From UBA2020 sp964551435 (lineage in GTDB: Bacteria > Pseudomonadota > Alphaproteobacteria > Micavibrionales > UBA2020), in NCBI GenBank assembly GCA_964551435.1, contig CAZKBS010000003.1:1-64000 (forward strand): a stretch of 64,000 bases of DNA, given 5' to 3'. Positions within the stretch are counted from its first letter, which is position 1, and every line of letters begins with the position of its first letter. Positions 8,120-16,673 of this stretch are shown one piece after another. The notes beneath the pieces are model-generated. The model was not told the origin of the DNA. It did no database searches and worked only from the letters and a program-made list of their open reading frames with translations. Made by a program: the position numbers and the translations under genes.

Positions 8120-8461
8120 ATGCTCTGGCCTGCCGCCAAAATCATCCTTTCCGCCTGCATCATCGCCTTCGCATCGTGGCTGTCGAACAAGCGGCCGGAG
8201 CTGGCGGGTTTTATCATCGCCCTGCCGCTCATGAGCCTGCTCGCCCTCGCCTTTTCCTACAGCGAATTCAAAGATACCGAAAGCAGCGTGCGTTTTGCCA
8301 AAAGCATCGTCACCGCCGTGCCGCTGTCTTTGCTGTTCTTTGTGCCGTTTCTGCTGGCGCAACGTCTGAACCTCGGCTTCTGGGCGCTCTATGGCAGCGG
8401 GGTTGCGCTTTTGGTGCTTGGCTATTTCGCGCATACCTTCCTGATGAAGCATCTGTCATGA
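8120..8461 (+). CDS. DUF3147-type membrane protein
   Basis: 113 residues, largely hydrophobic with about four membrane segments. Matches the general layout of DUF3147 (GlpM-like) proteins: a first helix ending near SNKRPELAGFIIALPLMSLLAL, a short polar segment with SEFKDTES, then VPLSLLFFVPFLLAQRLNLGFW. Function of the family is unknown. The O-methyltransferase gene starts within its stop codon (ATGA), indicating translational coupling. Confidence 0.7.
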   Translation: MLWPAAKIILSACIIAFASWLSNKRPELAGFIIALPLMSLLALAFSYSEFKDTESSVRFAKSIVTAVPLSLLFFVPFLLAQRLNLGFWALYGSGVALLVLGYFAHTFLMKHLS

Positions 8462-9105
8462 CACACGACAGCTTTGACAGCCGCGACGATTACATCCGCG
8501 CCCTGTTCGGCCATGAAAACGCCGCGCAGAAACAGGCGCGCGCCAGCCTGACCGGCACGCATGACGGCATCAGCATCCACGCCGACGAAGCGCGGCTTTT
8601 GCAGCTGCTGATAAAACTCGCAGGCATACGCAGGATTGTGGAGATTGGCACGCTGGGCGGCTACTCCGCGCTCTCTATGGCCGCGGCCCTGCCCGCAGAC
8701 GGGCGCATCTGGACATGCGAAAAAGATCCGGCGCGCGCGGCGCTGGCCAAAGAAAATGCCAAAGCAGAGGCGCGCATCACCATCATCGAAGGCGATGCGA
8801 TGAAAACCCTGCCCACCCTGTCCACCGAGGGGCCGTTTGATATGGTGTTTATCGATGCGGATAAACTCAACTACGCCCAGTATCTGGACTGGGCGGAGGC
8901 GCATGTGCGCAAGGGCGGGTTGATTGTCGGGGACAATACGCTGTTGTTCGGCGCCGTCTGGATGCACGAGCGCCCGCCGCGCGTACGCGATACGGCGCTG
9001 GCGGCGATGCGCGATTTCAATCTGCGTTTATCCGATCCGGAAAAATACCATGGCATCCTGCTGCCGACGGCAGAGGGCATGACGATTGCGATGAAGCTTT
9101 TTTAA
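8458..9105 (+). CDS. Class I SAM-dependent O-methyltransferase (caffeoyl-CoA OMT-like)
   Basis: 215 residues. Methyltransf_3 fold: SAM motif I IVEIGTLGGYSAL at about 60-72, acidic ribose contact in TCEKDP, metal/SAM motif MVFIDADK and VGDNTLLFG. These enzymes methylate catechol-like hydroxyls with a divalent metal; the bacterial substrate is unknown. Start ATG 8458 overlaps the upstream DUF3147 stop by 4 bp. Ends 3 bp before the convergent stop codon of the next gene. Confidence 0.85.
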   Translation: MTHDSFDSRDDYIRALFGHENAAQKQARASLTGTHDGISIHADEARLLQLLIKLAGIRRIVEIGTLGGYSALSMAAALPADGRIWTCEKDPARAALAKENAKAEARITIIEGDAMKTLPTLSTEGPFDMVFIDADKLNYAQYLDWAEAHVRKGGLIVGDNTLLFGAVWMHERPPRVRDTALAAMRDFNLRLSDPEKYHGILLPTAEGMTIAMKLF

Positions 9106-9108
9106 TCG

Positions 9109-9543
9109 TCAGGATGCCAGCGGGGCCAGTTGCCCCGTGCGTTTCAGGACGCTGAAATCGGTGCATTCATCAAAAGCCTGACGCGCGAGACGCACGGCCT
9201 TTTCCTGAAATTTTTTCGAAAGCCCGTGACAGAGCGCATAGCGGTTGTCGCTTTCGGCCGCAGCGCGGTCAAGGTAAACCCCGCCCCCCAGACGATCGAC
9301 ATAGGCTTTGCCGTTATCGACGGCATCGGGGCCTTTGAAAATAATACGCGCACCTTCGCTCAGGCCGCGGCGCACATACAGGAACATGTTATAGGGCGTA
9401 TTGACGAAAGCATCGAAAAGCTTTTCGCCGATGTTCATCTGCGTCCAGCGCAAATCATCGATACGCTTGCGGTATTCGTCGAAGTTGACGATTTTGCTGT
9501 CGGCGGCATCCGCCTGCGGCTGTGTCTTGTCTGAGGTTGCCAT
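9109..9543 (-). CDS. Hypothetical protein
   Basis: 144 residues, soluble, no signal peptide or membrane helix. Charged N-terminus, a central segment FDAFVNTPYNMFLYVRRGL and a C-terminal helix QEKAVRLARQAFDE. I do not recognise a family. It is the last of four minus-strand unknown genes (11886 to 9109). A strong inverted repeat lies between it and its upstream neighbour, so it may have its own transcript. Confidence 0.65.
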   Translation of the reverse strand: MATSDKTQPQADAADSKIVNFDEYRKRIDDLRWTQMNIGEKLFDAFVNTPYNMFLYVRRGLSEGARIIFKGPDAVDNGKAYVDRLGGGVYLDRAAAESDNRYALCHGLSKKFQEKAVRLARQAFDECTDFSVLKRTGQLAPLAS

Positions 9544-9588
9544 GGGCTCCTCCCTTCAAACATCAGAAAATGATTATGTAACAGCATT

Positions 9589-9626
9589 ACGCCCGTTTTT
9601 GCCGAGCGTAAAGCAAAAACGGGCGT
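9589..9626. repeat. Inverted repeat, 14-bp arms
   Basis: Arms ACGCCCGTTTTTGC and GCAAAAACGGGCGT flank a 10-bp loop. It lies between the genes at 9109 and 9656. No U tail follows the hairpin in either direction, so it is either a weak terminator for the 9656 gene or an operator/mRNA-stability element. Confidence 0.6.
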
Positions 9627-9655
9627 CATAAAATTTATGCTTATAATTCTTAGAC

Positions 9656-10237
9656 TTAAGCGACCAGATCTGGCAGCGCAGCAGAAACGGCGCGGCGCAG
9701 AACCGTGGCCAGCGCGGCGGTTTCGCCTTTGACGTTTGTCCAGACTTTCACCGGCTGCATGCCCGCACGGTCATATTCGCCCTGCAAGACGGTTTCGACA
9801 ACTTCGCCGAAGCGGTCTTTGATATCGACGAGCTTCAGCTTGAAGCGGCTTTTATTGATGACCGCGGCGACCAGCACGTCCTTGACGCCATCCGCGATTT
9901 CTCTGGTCTGCGCTGCCGCCGCACCCGGCAGGGTGATCTTTTCCCCCTCCGTCTGCCCCGGCGGGATAATCATGATAATCCCCGGCATCACCGCAACGCA
10001 CTGCGGCATGCCCGATACGCTGACTGCGCCGCGTTCCTGCGGCGCGCCTGTCAGGCTATCCGCGCTCAGCGGGGTGCGCAGCGCGGGCAGGTTGTCGACA
10101 ATCGACATCACCGCCTTGGCAAATGACACGTTTTCTTCGCGCAACCACGCCTGAAAACCACGCAGGCCCATGACCGCATCGCTGTCGGTGTCGCTGGCCA
10201 TCATGGCCACCAGTTTTTCCATGCCGCTTTTATCCAT
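9656..10237 (-). CDS. Hypothetical protein
   Basis: 193 residues, soluble by eye. The N-terminus (MEKLVAMMASDTDSDAVMGL) is helical and acidic; a hydrophobic stretch VAVMPGIIMIIPPGQ near the middle is too short and proline-broken for a membrane helix. The C-terminal half (VWTNVKGETAALATVLRRAV) is alpha/beta-like. No family recognised. Transcribed with 10279 upstream (41-bp gap). Confidence 0.6.
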   Translation of the reverse strand: MDKSGMEKLVAMMASDTDSDAVMGLRGFQAWLREENVSFAKAVMSIVDNLPALRTPLSADSLTGAPQERGAVSVSGMPQCVAVMPGIIMIIPPGQTEGEKITLPGAAAAQTREIADGVKDVLVAAVINKSRFKLKLVDIKDRFGEVVETVLQGEYDRAGMQPVKVWTNVKGETAALATVLRRAVSAALPDLVA

Positions 10238-10278
10238 GGCGCGTATCCCCTTTTTGTTCCTGCGAATAGTATAAATGA

Positions 10279-11145
10279 CTAGAAACTGCCAAAGCCCGGG
10301 CTGGTGCCGAAAAAGTCGGGTTTGGCCGGCCTGTATTTGACGCTATATGCATCTTCGAAAGAATTAATCGCCTTGTCAATCGCCGTCATGCGGGCGGTGG
10401 CGGCACGCAGCCGCGTCGCCTCGGGCGAGGCCTTGGCGGCTTCGCGGGCGCGGATTTTTTCCTGCATGCTGCGCACGACGCGCTGCAGGTTAATCGCCTC
10501 CAGAAACGCCGCGGCGGTGCCGAGCGACTGCACCACGCGGTGCGCGTTCTGCCCGCCGGACACCATGAAATTGAACGTCGCATCGCGGCCGTCCATGCGG
10601 TGGATGATGCCGCAGCGCATCTCCGCGCCACCGTCGGACATCACCGCCGCAATCGTCGATGAATGGTTGATACGCATGGAGCGGCCGATCTTGCGCAGCG
10701 CCTCTTCCGTCACATGGATGGCGGCGTCGTAGTTGTCGAGGCTCAAAAGCGCGCATTGCTCCACGATATCCACAAACGGCGAGCTGACGGTTTTAAACGC
10801 GGATTTTCCGTTGACGTAAACCGACGCCCACAAATCGGGCATGAAGGCGCGGTCATAGCCCGACTGCACGGCATCCCACTGTACGTCCCAGTCATAAGGC
10901 TCGTGCCGTGTGCTGAAAAGACCGTTGCGGTAATAGCTGAACATCACCTTGCCCGCCAGACGCAGCGCCGTCGGCATGGTCTGGGTGCGGATTACGATTT
11001 TATCGGCTTGCGCGGGTTCTTCCGGCGACGGCAGGCGCAGGAAAATACGGTTGCTGCGCACAATCGCGGTCGGGACGATACCGTCCACCGCTTCGTCCAG
11101 AAATTCTATTTTTTCGCGTACAAGCGAGGTGCTGAATTCTTTCAT
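10279..11145 (-). CDS. Hypothetical protein
   Basis: 288 residues. Mixed alpha/beta, no membrane segment or signal. Visible stretches: KIVIRTQTMPTALRLAGK, HRMDGRDATFNFMVSGG and a C-terminal charged coiled coil (QEKIRAREAAKASPEATRL). The ATG at 11145 is favoured by GGAG 9 bp upstream; the frame extends to 11211 without a better site. No family recognised; it belongs to the same minus-strand set as 9656 and 11251. Confidence 0.6.
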   Translation of the reverse strand: MKEFSTSLVREKIEFLDEAVDGIVPTAIVRSNRIFLRLPSPEEPAQADKIVIRTQTMPTALRLAGKVMFSYYRNGLFSTRHEPYDWDVQWDAVQSGYDRAFMPDLWASVYVNGKSAFKTVSSPFVDIVEQCALLSLDNYDAAIHVTEEALRKIGRSMRINHSSTIAAVMSDGGAEMRCGIIHRMDGRDATFNFMVSGGQNAHRVVQSLGTAAAFLEAINLQRVVRSMQEKIRAREAAKASPEATRLRAATARMTAIDKAINSFEDAYSVKYRPAKPDFFGTSPGFGSF

Positions 11146-11250
11146 CGTCCGCTCCGCGCCCGCGGGGTTGCGGGGCTTCTCCAGCATGCCACCCCGCCGT
11201 GCGGCAGGCAAACGCCAAATGTACGAAAACCCCTGTCCCGCGCCCCTTTA

Positions 11251-11886
11251 TCAGGCGAATTTACGTACCGGCGAGGAAAAGCGCGTGACAACCTTGTCCT
11301 GACGGGCCAACGCAACGTTTTGCTTCAGCGTGTCGTACAGCGGCTGGGCGGGGTTGACGCTCAGTTCGCTCACGCCGTCTTTTTCCATTTTATCCAGCAT
11401 TTCCAGCATTTCGGCCATATAGGCGACTTCGTTGCGGGCATCCAGCTGAAAGCGGTAGTTCTGGTTTGCCGCAACCAGATTGAATTTGCGGTTCATCGGC
11501 TGGCCTTTGATAGCGTCCTGACGGCGGCCTTTCGGATACATCGAGGATTTGCTGTAGCGGAATTTGCTGTTGTTTTCGTCGATCATCTCGGTCGCGCCAT
11601 CAACAACCGCGCACAGCGTCGGGTCGTTCGCGTTTTCGAGGAATTTGCTCATGGTTTCGTTGCCGGCGAAAGCAGTCTGCAGCATGTGGCCGAAGGCCAT
11701 CCAGCCCAGAAAGCCGATCACCATGCCGCCGAGCAGCGTATCTTCCCGGCTGGCCGTGTGGTTGAAGTTTGCGCTGAGACGCTGGTAGGCGCTGTCCATG
11801 CGTTTGACGATTTGTGCGCGCATTTCGATGGTCGTTGCGACGACTTCGTTCTTTTTATGTGCGGCAGAATTGAACCCCAGTGCCAT
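11251..11886 (-). CDS. Hypothetical membrane-anchored protein
   Basis: 211 residues. Basic N-terminal helix, then a single hydrophobic segment at about 53-74 (GGMVIGFLGWMAFGHML), then a polar, methionine-rich region and a basic tail. No recognised domain. The upstream region to ubiG carries a perfect CtrA-type box about 95 bp before the start codon, so cell-cycle control is possible (inference). Confidence 0.62.
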   Translation of the reverse strand: MALGFNSAAHKKNEVVATTIEMRAQIVKRMDSAYQRLSANFNHTASREDTLLGGMVIGFLGWMAFGHMLQTAFAGNETMSKFLENANDPTLCAVVDGATEMIDENNSKFRYSKSSMYPKGRRQDAIKGQPMNRKFNLVAANQNYRFQLDARNEVAYMAEMLEMLDKMEKDGVSELSVNPAQPLYDTLKQNVALARQDKVVTRFSSPVRKFA

Positions 11887-11980
11887 CCCCGTATTCCCCT
11901 TCTTTGCAGTTCCATAGTTTCCCCAGAAGCAAGACTACGTTTCGTCTATGAAAAATAAGTTAAGGAAATGAATTATGACA

Positions 11981-11996
11981 TTAACCCTCGATTAAC
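11981..11996 (+). promoter_or_regulatory. Candidate CtrA binding site
   Basis: TTAACCCTCGATTAAC fits the full CtrA consensus TTAA-N7-TTAAC exactly. It lies in the 186-bp divergent space between the gene at 11251 and ubiG. CckA, the kinase at the top of the CtrA phosphorelay, is encoded at 26.7 kb in this window, so the regulator is expected in this organism. Confidence 0.55.
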
Positions 11997-12072
11997 CCCC
12001 CTTAAGGAAGGGTTGCATTTTCCAAAAAACACTTTAAAACCAGTTCTATAGAGACCCCCTCGCGAGGCTGTT

Positions 12073-12843
12073 ATGAACGAAAAAAACACAAAAAAATTTT
12101 CATCGCGCCGCACGGTTGATGAAAAAGACCTCGTTCAGTTCGAACAGCTGGGCGCGAAATGGTGGGATGAATCGGGGCCGATGAAGCCCCTGCATAAACT
12201 GAACCCCGTGCGACTCGATTACATCCGCCGCATGGCCTGCGCGCATTTCGGTCTGGATGCCGAAAAGCTGGGCGCGCTGCAGGGGCTGACCGCCGCCGAT
12301 ATCGGCTGCGGCGGCGGTATTGTCGCCGAACCCCTCGCCCGTATGGGCGCGGCGGTCACCGGTGTGGATGCAGGCGAAGAAAACATCCGCGCCGCCCGCG
12401 CCCATGCCGAAGCCAGCGGCCTGTCCATCGATTATCAGGTCACAACGGCGGAGGCGCTGGCGGACAGCGGCGCGCAATTCGATATCGTGACCACACTGGA
12501 AGTCGTCGAGCATGTGGCGGATGTGGATCTGTTCCTGACATCCTGCGCATCGCTGGTGAAACCGGGGGGCATGCTGGTGCTGTCCACCCTCAACCGCACG
12601 GCGAAATCATTCGTGCTGGGGATTGGCATGGCGGAATATGTGCTGCGCTGGCTGCCGGCGGGTACGCATGACTGGCGTAAATTCCTGAAGCCGTCCGAAG
12701 TCGCCGCCCCGCTGATGAACATGGGGTTTGAGGTCACGGATATCACCGGCCTCGTCTACGACCCGCTGCGCCTGAAATTCAAACTCAGCGACAGCGACCT
12801 TGATGTGAATTATCTGATGGTGGCGGTGAAGGACGCCGCCTGA
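12073..12843 (+). CDS. ubiG: Ubiquinone biosynthesis O-methyltransferase UbiG
   Basis: 256 residues. Catalyses both O-methylations of the ubiquinone ring. Family blocks: the WWDESGPMKPLHKLNPVRLDYI start, SAM motif ADIGCGGGIVAEPLARMGA, acid in VDAG, EVVEHV, LSTLNRT, and the UbiG-specific GTHDW. Peripheral membrane association is usual. Ends 14 bp before a convergent methyltransferase gene. Confidence 0.95.
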   Translation: MNEKNTKKFSSRRTVDEKDLVQFEQLGAKWWDESGPMKPLHKLNPVRLDYIRRMACAHFGLDAEKLGALQGLTAADIGCGGGIVAEPLARMGAAVTGVDAGEENIRAARAHAEASGLSIDYQVTTAEALADSGAQFDIVTTLEVVEHVADVDLFLTSCASLVKPGGMLVLSTLNRTAKSFVLGIGMAEYVLRWLPAGTHDWRKFLKPSEVAAPLMNMGFEVTDITGLVYDPLRLKFKLSDSDLDVNYLMVAVKDAA

Positions 12844-12857
12844 GCCGCGCGTTATAA

Positions 12858-13769
12858 TTAAGGCTTCGCGATATCGTCGGTCTTCATCTCTTCCGCTTTA
12901 AGGATATCCGCAAGGCGCACCGTGGCGGCGCCGGGCTTGAGGGGTTTTTGCTGGCTTTCGTGCGGACGCCAGCCAATCATATAAATCACCTGAAACGTTG
13001 CGTTGACGCGGCCGCGGCTGTCACCGTATTTTTCCTGATATATCCGCGCAGCTTCGAGCATCACCTGTTTACGCGTCGGCAGTTTCAGGCGGCCATGCAC
13101 GGCATTGCTGGCGCCCATGCCGCGCAAATCCTGCATCAGCTTCAGCGGGTGGCTGTAATCGACCGTGATGATATCGCTATCGACCACCGGCAGGGCAAAG
13201 CCCGCGCGCTGCATCAGCGCGCCCATATCGCGCAGGTCGATAAACGGGGATACGCGCGGGCTTGCCCCGCCTGTTACGGCCAGTTCCGCCGTCATAAGGC
13301 TGTCGCGCAGTTCGCGCAGGCTTTCGCCGCCCAGCACCGCCGCCATGAAAAGCCCGTCGGGCTTCAGCGCACGGATAATCTGCACAAGCGCCCCCGGCAA
13401 ATCATTGACCCAGTGCAGCGACAGGTTGCTGACAATCGCATCGAAACTGTCGGGCGCGAAGGGCAGGAAATCCTCATCCGCGGCGACGGCGGGCACGGGC
13501 ACGGCAGCGGCAAAGAGCGGCGCCATATCGGCGGCAAACACATCCTGCGTACCCGCACGCGCCGAAAGCAGCGCCGACAGTGGCCCGTGATGGCTGCCAA
13601 GGTCGAGCATGCGCGGAAACGGACGGCGGATAAGATCTAGCCTCTCCATCAAACGATCCGCCACATCGCGCAGCAGAAAATCGTAATCGCCGATATGCAT
13701 CGCCGCGCGGTCGCGGCGCAGGCGCAAAAGCGCACGGTCGAAAACGTCAATCATGTTGGGTTTGTTCAT
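12858..13769 (-). CDS. SAM methyltransferase, NDUFAF5/BioC-like
   Basis: 303 residues. Opens with MIDVFDRALLRLRRDRAA, the signature of alphaproteobacterial homologues of mitochondrial complex I assembly factor NDUFAF5; SAM motif MLDLGSHHGPL, then VSNLSLHWVNDLPGAL and GGESLRELRDSL. NDUFAF5 hydroxylates an arginine of NDUFS7, so a role in complex I assembly is plausible; it is less likely BioC. In related genomes this gene usually lies beside comF; here a 905-residue gene intervenes. Confidence 0.82.
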   Translation of the reverse strand: MNKPNMIDVFDRALLRLRRDRAAMHIGDYDFLLRDVADRLMERLDLIRRPFPRMLDLGSHHGPLSALLSARAGTQDVFAADMAPLFAAAVPVPAVAADEDFLPFAPDSFDAIVSNLSLHWVNDLPGALVQIIRALKPDGLFMAAVLGGESLRELRDSLMTAELAVTGGASPRVSPFIDLRDMGALMQRAGFALPVVDSDIITVDYSHPLKLMQDLRGMGASNAVHGRLKLPTRKQVMLEAARIYQEKYGDSRGRVNATFQVIYMIGWRPHESQQKPLKPGAATVRLADILKAEEMKTDDIAKP

Positions 13770-13784
13770 GGCATCAAACGCGTA

Positions 13785-16502
13785 TCAGCGCCGCCCCTTG
13801 CCGGTGGGGTCGCCCATGGGGGAAAGCTCGAGGCGCTGTTTGATCTGCCGCCCGACCTGCTCGATGTCTTTATCGATTTCGGTCACGGCGGAGGTTTCTT
13901 TCATCTGGATGGCCGTGCTTTCGCGCAAGGTGCGTTTGGCCATGGCGTAACTGTCGGACAGGCGCGGACCCACGCGCGGCGCGACGATGCTTTCGACCAA
14001 GGCCTGCGCGGCTTTATTCTGTTCGATGATGGCGGGGTCTGTATCGGGCGACCACATCGGGTCTTGCGGTTTGGCGGCCGCGCCCGCGCCGCCGCCTGCC
14101 CCGCCGCGCTGTCCCAGAACGCGTGACGGCACGGCGGAATAGCCGACGTTTTTCGCCTCCACCGCCACTTTTTCGGTGGAGAGGGAAAAGCCGGTGCTTT
14201 TCAGGTTCACGGGGCTGCGGTTCATCTGCATGTCATGGTTATCGTCCATCGACATGTGCAACCGCGCGATGGCTTTCAACAGCGGGCCGCTGAAGCGGGA
14301 GAAGCGGCTGACACGCCACAGGCGTTTCAGCGGCGTATATTGCCACTTCGGCCCCGAACCCACCACCGGCGGCGACGACACGGTGAACGGATAGACCCGC
14401 TGCGGCGTCACGCCCGTATGGGTGAAATAGCTTTCGCCCAGCTGGCCGACCTGTTCGACAGGTACCTTGAACTTGTTGGCGATGAAAACTTTGGCATCCT
14501 CGACGCTGCGCACGTCCTTGGGCAGCACGAAGCTGGGCGCATTCAGCATGGCGCCGTCCCCGCCAAGGCGGTTGGGCACGGGTAGGATTTTCGGCTCCAG
14601 CGCCACCAGCAGGTTATTGTCCCAATCGCGCGACAGCGGAATAACAACGGCGATATTTTCGATGCCGTCTTCGGTCAGAATGAATTCGATATCCTGCGCC
14701 GACAGTCCGCGCGTACCGCGGCCGACCTTGCCCTCCTCGACGAAAACGGATTTGACAGGCTTGAGGGTGATGGCGCCTTTTTTCTCTTCTTCGAATTCGG
14801 CGGGCTCCACGTCTTCAAGGATATCCTCGGGGTCTTTGCCCTTGGTCGGCTGGCCCGGCAGGATGGGCATGGTTTCGCCAATCCAGCGCGGCAGCGGCAT
14901 CTGGTAGCGCGACATCAATTCGAACACATGCATTTCCAGACGCGGTTCGGGCAGCAGCCCCACCTGCGCGGCCAGCAGAATGTCGGTCGCATCCAGTTCG
15001 GTAATCGTCCCGATCTCGGTGAAGTTGACCTCGCTGTCCTTCTGGATGGGCCAGGCGGTTTTTTGCGGGTTTTCCACCTCGACGAATACAGGTTCGATGG
15101 CTTCGTCAATACGGTCGGGCGACGGAAAATAGGTATCGCCGACATACCAGCTGTCGTCCGCTTTTGGGCGCAGGCTGCCGTATGTGTTCACGTAGTCGAA
15201 AATCATTTTGCGGTTTTCTTCGACGTCGTCCGTCATATTGACGGTATCCATGGTGATGGGCTCGATAAGGTGCCCCGACCATTTCTTTCCGTCGATATTG
15301 TGCGACCCGCGCTGCACCGCGTTGACAATCGGGCGCGGATATCCGCTGCGCACGTAAATGACAAGGCGGTTATCCGGCGTAATGCGGTAAGGCACGATGT
15401 CGCAATATTCGCCGGGGCGTTTGACCAGTTCGTGCAGCTGCCCGCTTTGTTTGTCGCGGACAATCATGATTTGCAAATCGCCCACGGGTTTTTGCGACGG
15501 ACGGCGTTCTTCGAGCACGAGGCTCTGCTTGTCGGCAACCTTTTGCGACACGATGAAGTAATTCGTCGCGGGGCTGCCCATCGGCACATAGTTTTCGGTA
15601 TAAAGCTGGAATCTGCCCTTGAAGCAGTTCTTGACCACCCACGGGTTCCAATAGGGCGCGGAAAAGACCATGCGCATGCCCAGGCGCGCAAATTCGCGGC
15701 GGAAATCCTGATGCGTGGCGAAGGTATATTCTTCCTTCAGTTCCTGCTGCCAGTTTTCGCGGCTGTTTTTGCGGTGGATGAATTCCAGCGCCCATTTGTG
15801 CATCAGGCGGAACAGGCGCGTGCCTTCGCGGCGGGGCATCAGCTCTTCGATAAAGAAGCCTTCGCAGCCCTCCGCCATCGGGCGGGCGGTTTGCGAAAAC
15901 TGCACCAGCAGGTCGGCATCGGACAGGCTGCGCGGGTCCATGCCGCGGCTGGGCAGGTTCGGCAGCTCCAGCAGGACGAATTCGTCATCCGACGGCAGCA
16001 TATAGTCGCGGATCAGCATCGTGCCGCCGACCTTCAGCTTGCGGATTTGCTTTTCAAGCAGATTGAATACCTCGTCTGCGTTATACCCCCAGTGGGAATA
16101 AACGCGGTGCAGGACATTCGAATTGATGATGCCATCGACGGATTCATCGTCGAGATCGGGGATGCCGATATCCGTCTTGCGGAACGATAGGTTCGGCAGG
16201 CGGTAATTCTTGCGCGCGAATTCGACGGCTTTGGGGTCGCGCTCGATACCAATGATTTCGGTGCGCGGGTTCAGGAGCGCGAGTGCATAGGTCACCTCCC
16301 CCGTGTCGCAGGCCATATCGACAATGCGCGAGCCCGCCGGCAACAGGAAGTGCGCCGAAATCAGCGCAGCCTTGCGCTGGATAAAATCCGGCATTTCAAT
16401 GACAAGGCGTTCGCGCGCGGTTTCATCCTTCGCCGCAAGGGAGAAGTTTTTGATGCTCGCCGCAATCTGCTCTTTAATGTCTGTTCTATCGACCTTCGAC
16501 AC
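13785..16502 (-). CDS. Large hypothetical protein: methyltransferase domain plus two degenerate Nudix-like domains
   Basis: 905 residues, starting at GTG 16502. Residues about 40-200 look like a class I methyltransferase (SRIVDMACDTGEV, IIGIERDP, GGTMLIRDY). Two later regions follow ADP-ribose-type Nudix order: around 345-480 (VPYRITPDNRLVIYVR, WSGHLIEP, YFPSPDRIDEAIEPVF) and around 610-715 (AVVIPLSRDWDNNLLVAL, GESYFTHTGVTPQRVYPF). The YxxSPG-xxxER segment of Nudix ADP-ribose hydrolases is recognisable, but the GX5EX7REUXEEXGU box is absent in both, so hydrolysis is unlikely. An acidic linker at about 560-590 and a Gly/Ala-rich tail region near 800 complete it. No known protein name; the Nudix call is inference from motif order. 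Confidence 0.7.
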   Translation of the reverse strand: MSKVDRTDIKEQIAASIKNFSLAAKDETARERLVIEMPDFIQRKAALISAHFLLPAGSRIVDMACDTGEVTYALALLNPRTEIIGIERDPKAVEFARKNYRLPNLSFRKTDIGIPDLDDESVDGIINSNVLHRVYSHWGYNADEVFNLLEKQIRKLKVGGTMLIRDYMLPSDDEFVLLELPNLPSRGMDPRSLSDADLLVQFSQTARPMAEGCEGFFIEELMPRREGTRLFRLMHKWALEFIHRKNSRENWQQELKEEYTFATHQDFRREFARLGMRMVFSAPYWNPWVVKNCFKGRFQLYTENYVPMGSPATNYFIVSQKVADKQSLVLEERRPSQKPVGDLQIMIVRDKQSGQLHELVKRPGEYCDIVPYRITPDNRLVIYVRSGYPRPIVNAVQRGSHNIDGKKWSGHLIEPITMDTVNMTDDVEENRKMIFDYVNTYGSLRPKADDSWYVGDTYFPSPDRIDEAIEPVFVEVENPQKTAWPIQKDSEVNFTEIGTITELDATDILLAAQVGLLPEPRLEMHVFELMSRYQMPLPRWIGETMPILPGQPTKGKDPEDILEDVEPAEFEEEKKGAITLKPVKSVFVEEGKVGRGTRGLSAQDIEFILTEDGIENIAVVIPLSRDWDNNLLVALEPKILPVPNRLGGDGAMLNAPSFVLPKDVRSVEDAKVFIANKFKVPVEQVGQLGESYFTHTGVTPQRVYPFTVSSPPVVGSGPKWQYTPLKRLWRVSRFSRFSGPLLKAIARLHMSMDDNHDMQMNRSPVNLKSTGFSLSTEKVAVEAKNVGYSAVPSRVLGQRGGAGGGAGAAAKPQDPMWSPDTDPAIIEQNKAAQALVESIVAPRVGPRLSDSYAMAKRTLRESTAIQMKETSAVTEIDKDIEQVGRQIKQRLELSPMGDPTGKGRR

Positions 16503-16673
16503 AGCCTTGCCCTGAGGAAGTCATTCAAGTTCCATTATAGCGGATATATGTGACAAACCTCCAGATTTGCCACAGCGCGAACAAATGTTACAATAATAAA
16601 TACGGAAAATCAATAGCTTCGTTCAGAAACTTTATTTATTGATTTCAAGCCCATTTGGCGTATCGTCGGGTTT

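Noticed and set aside
11966..12050. A 27-codon ORF starting at the ATG after AAGGAA upstream of ubiG
   Set aside because: Too short, overlaps the CtrA-type box and has no distinguishing sequence.
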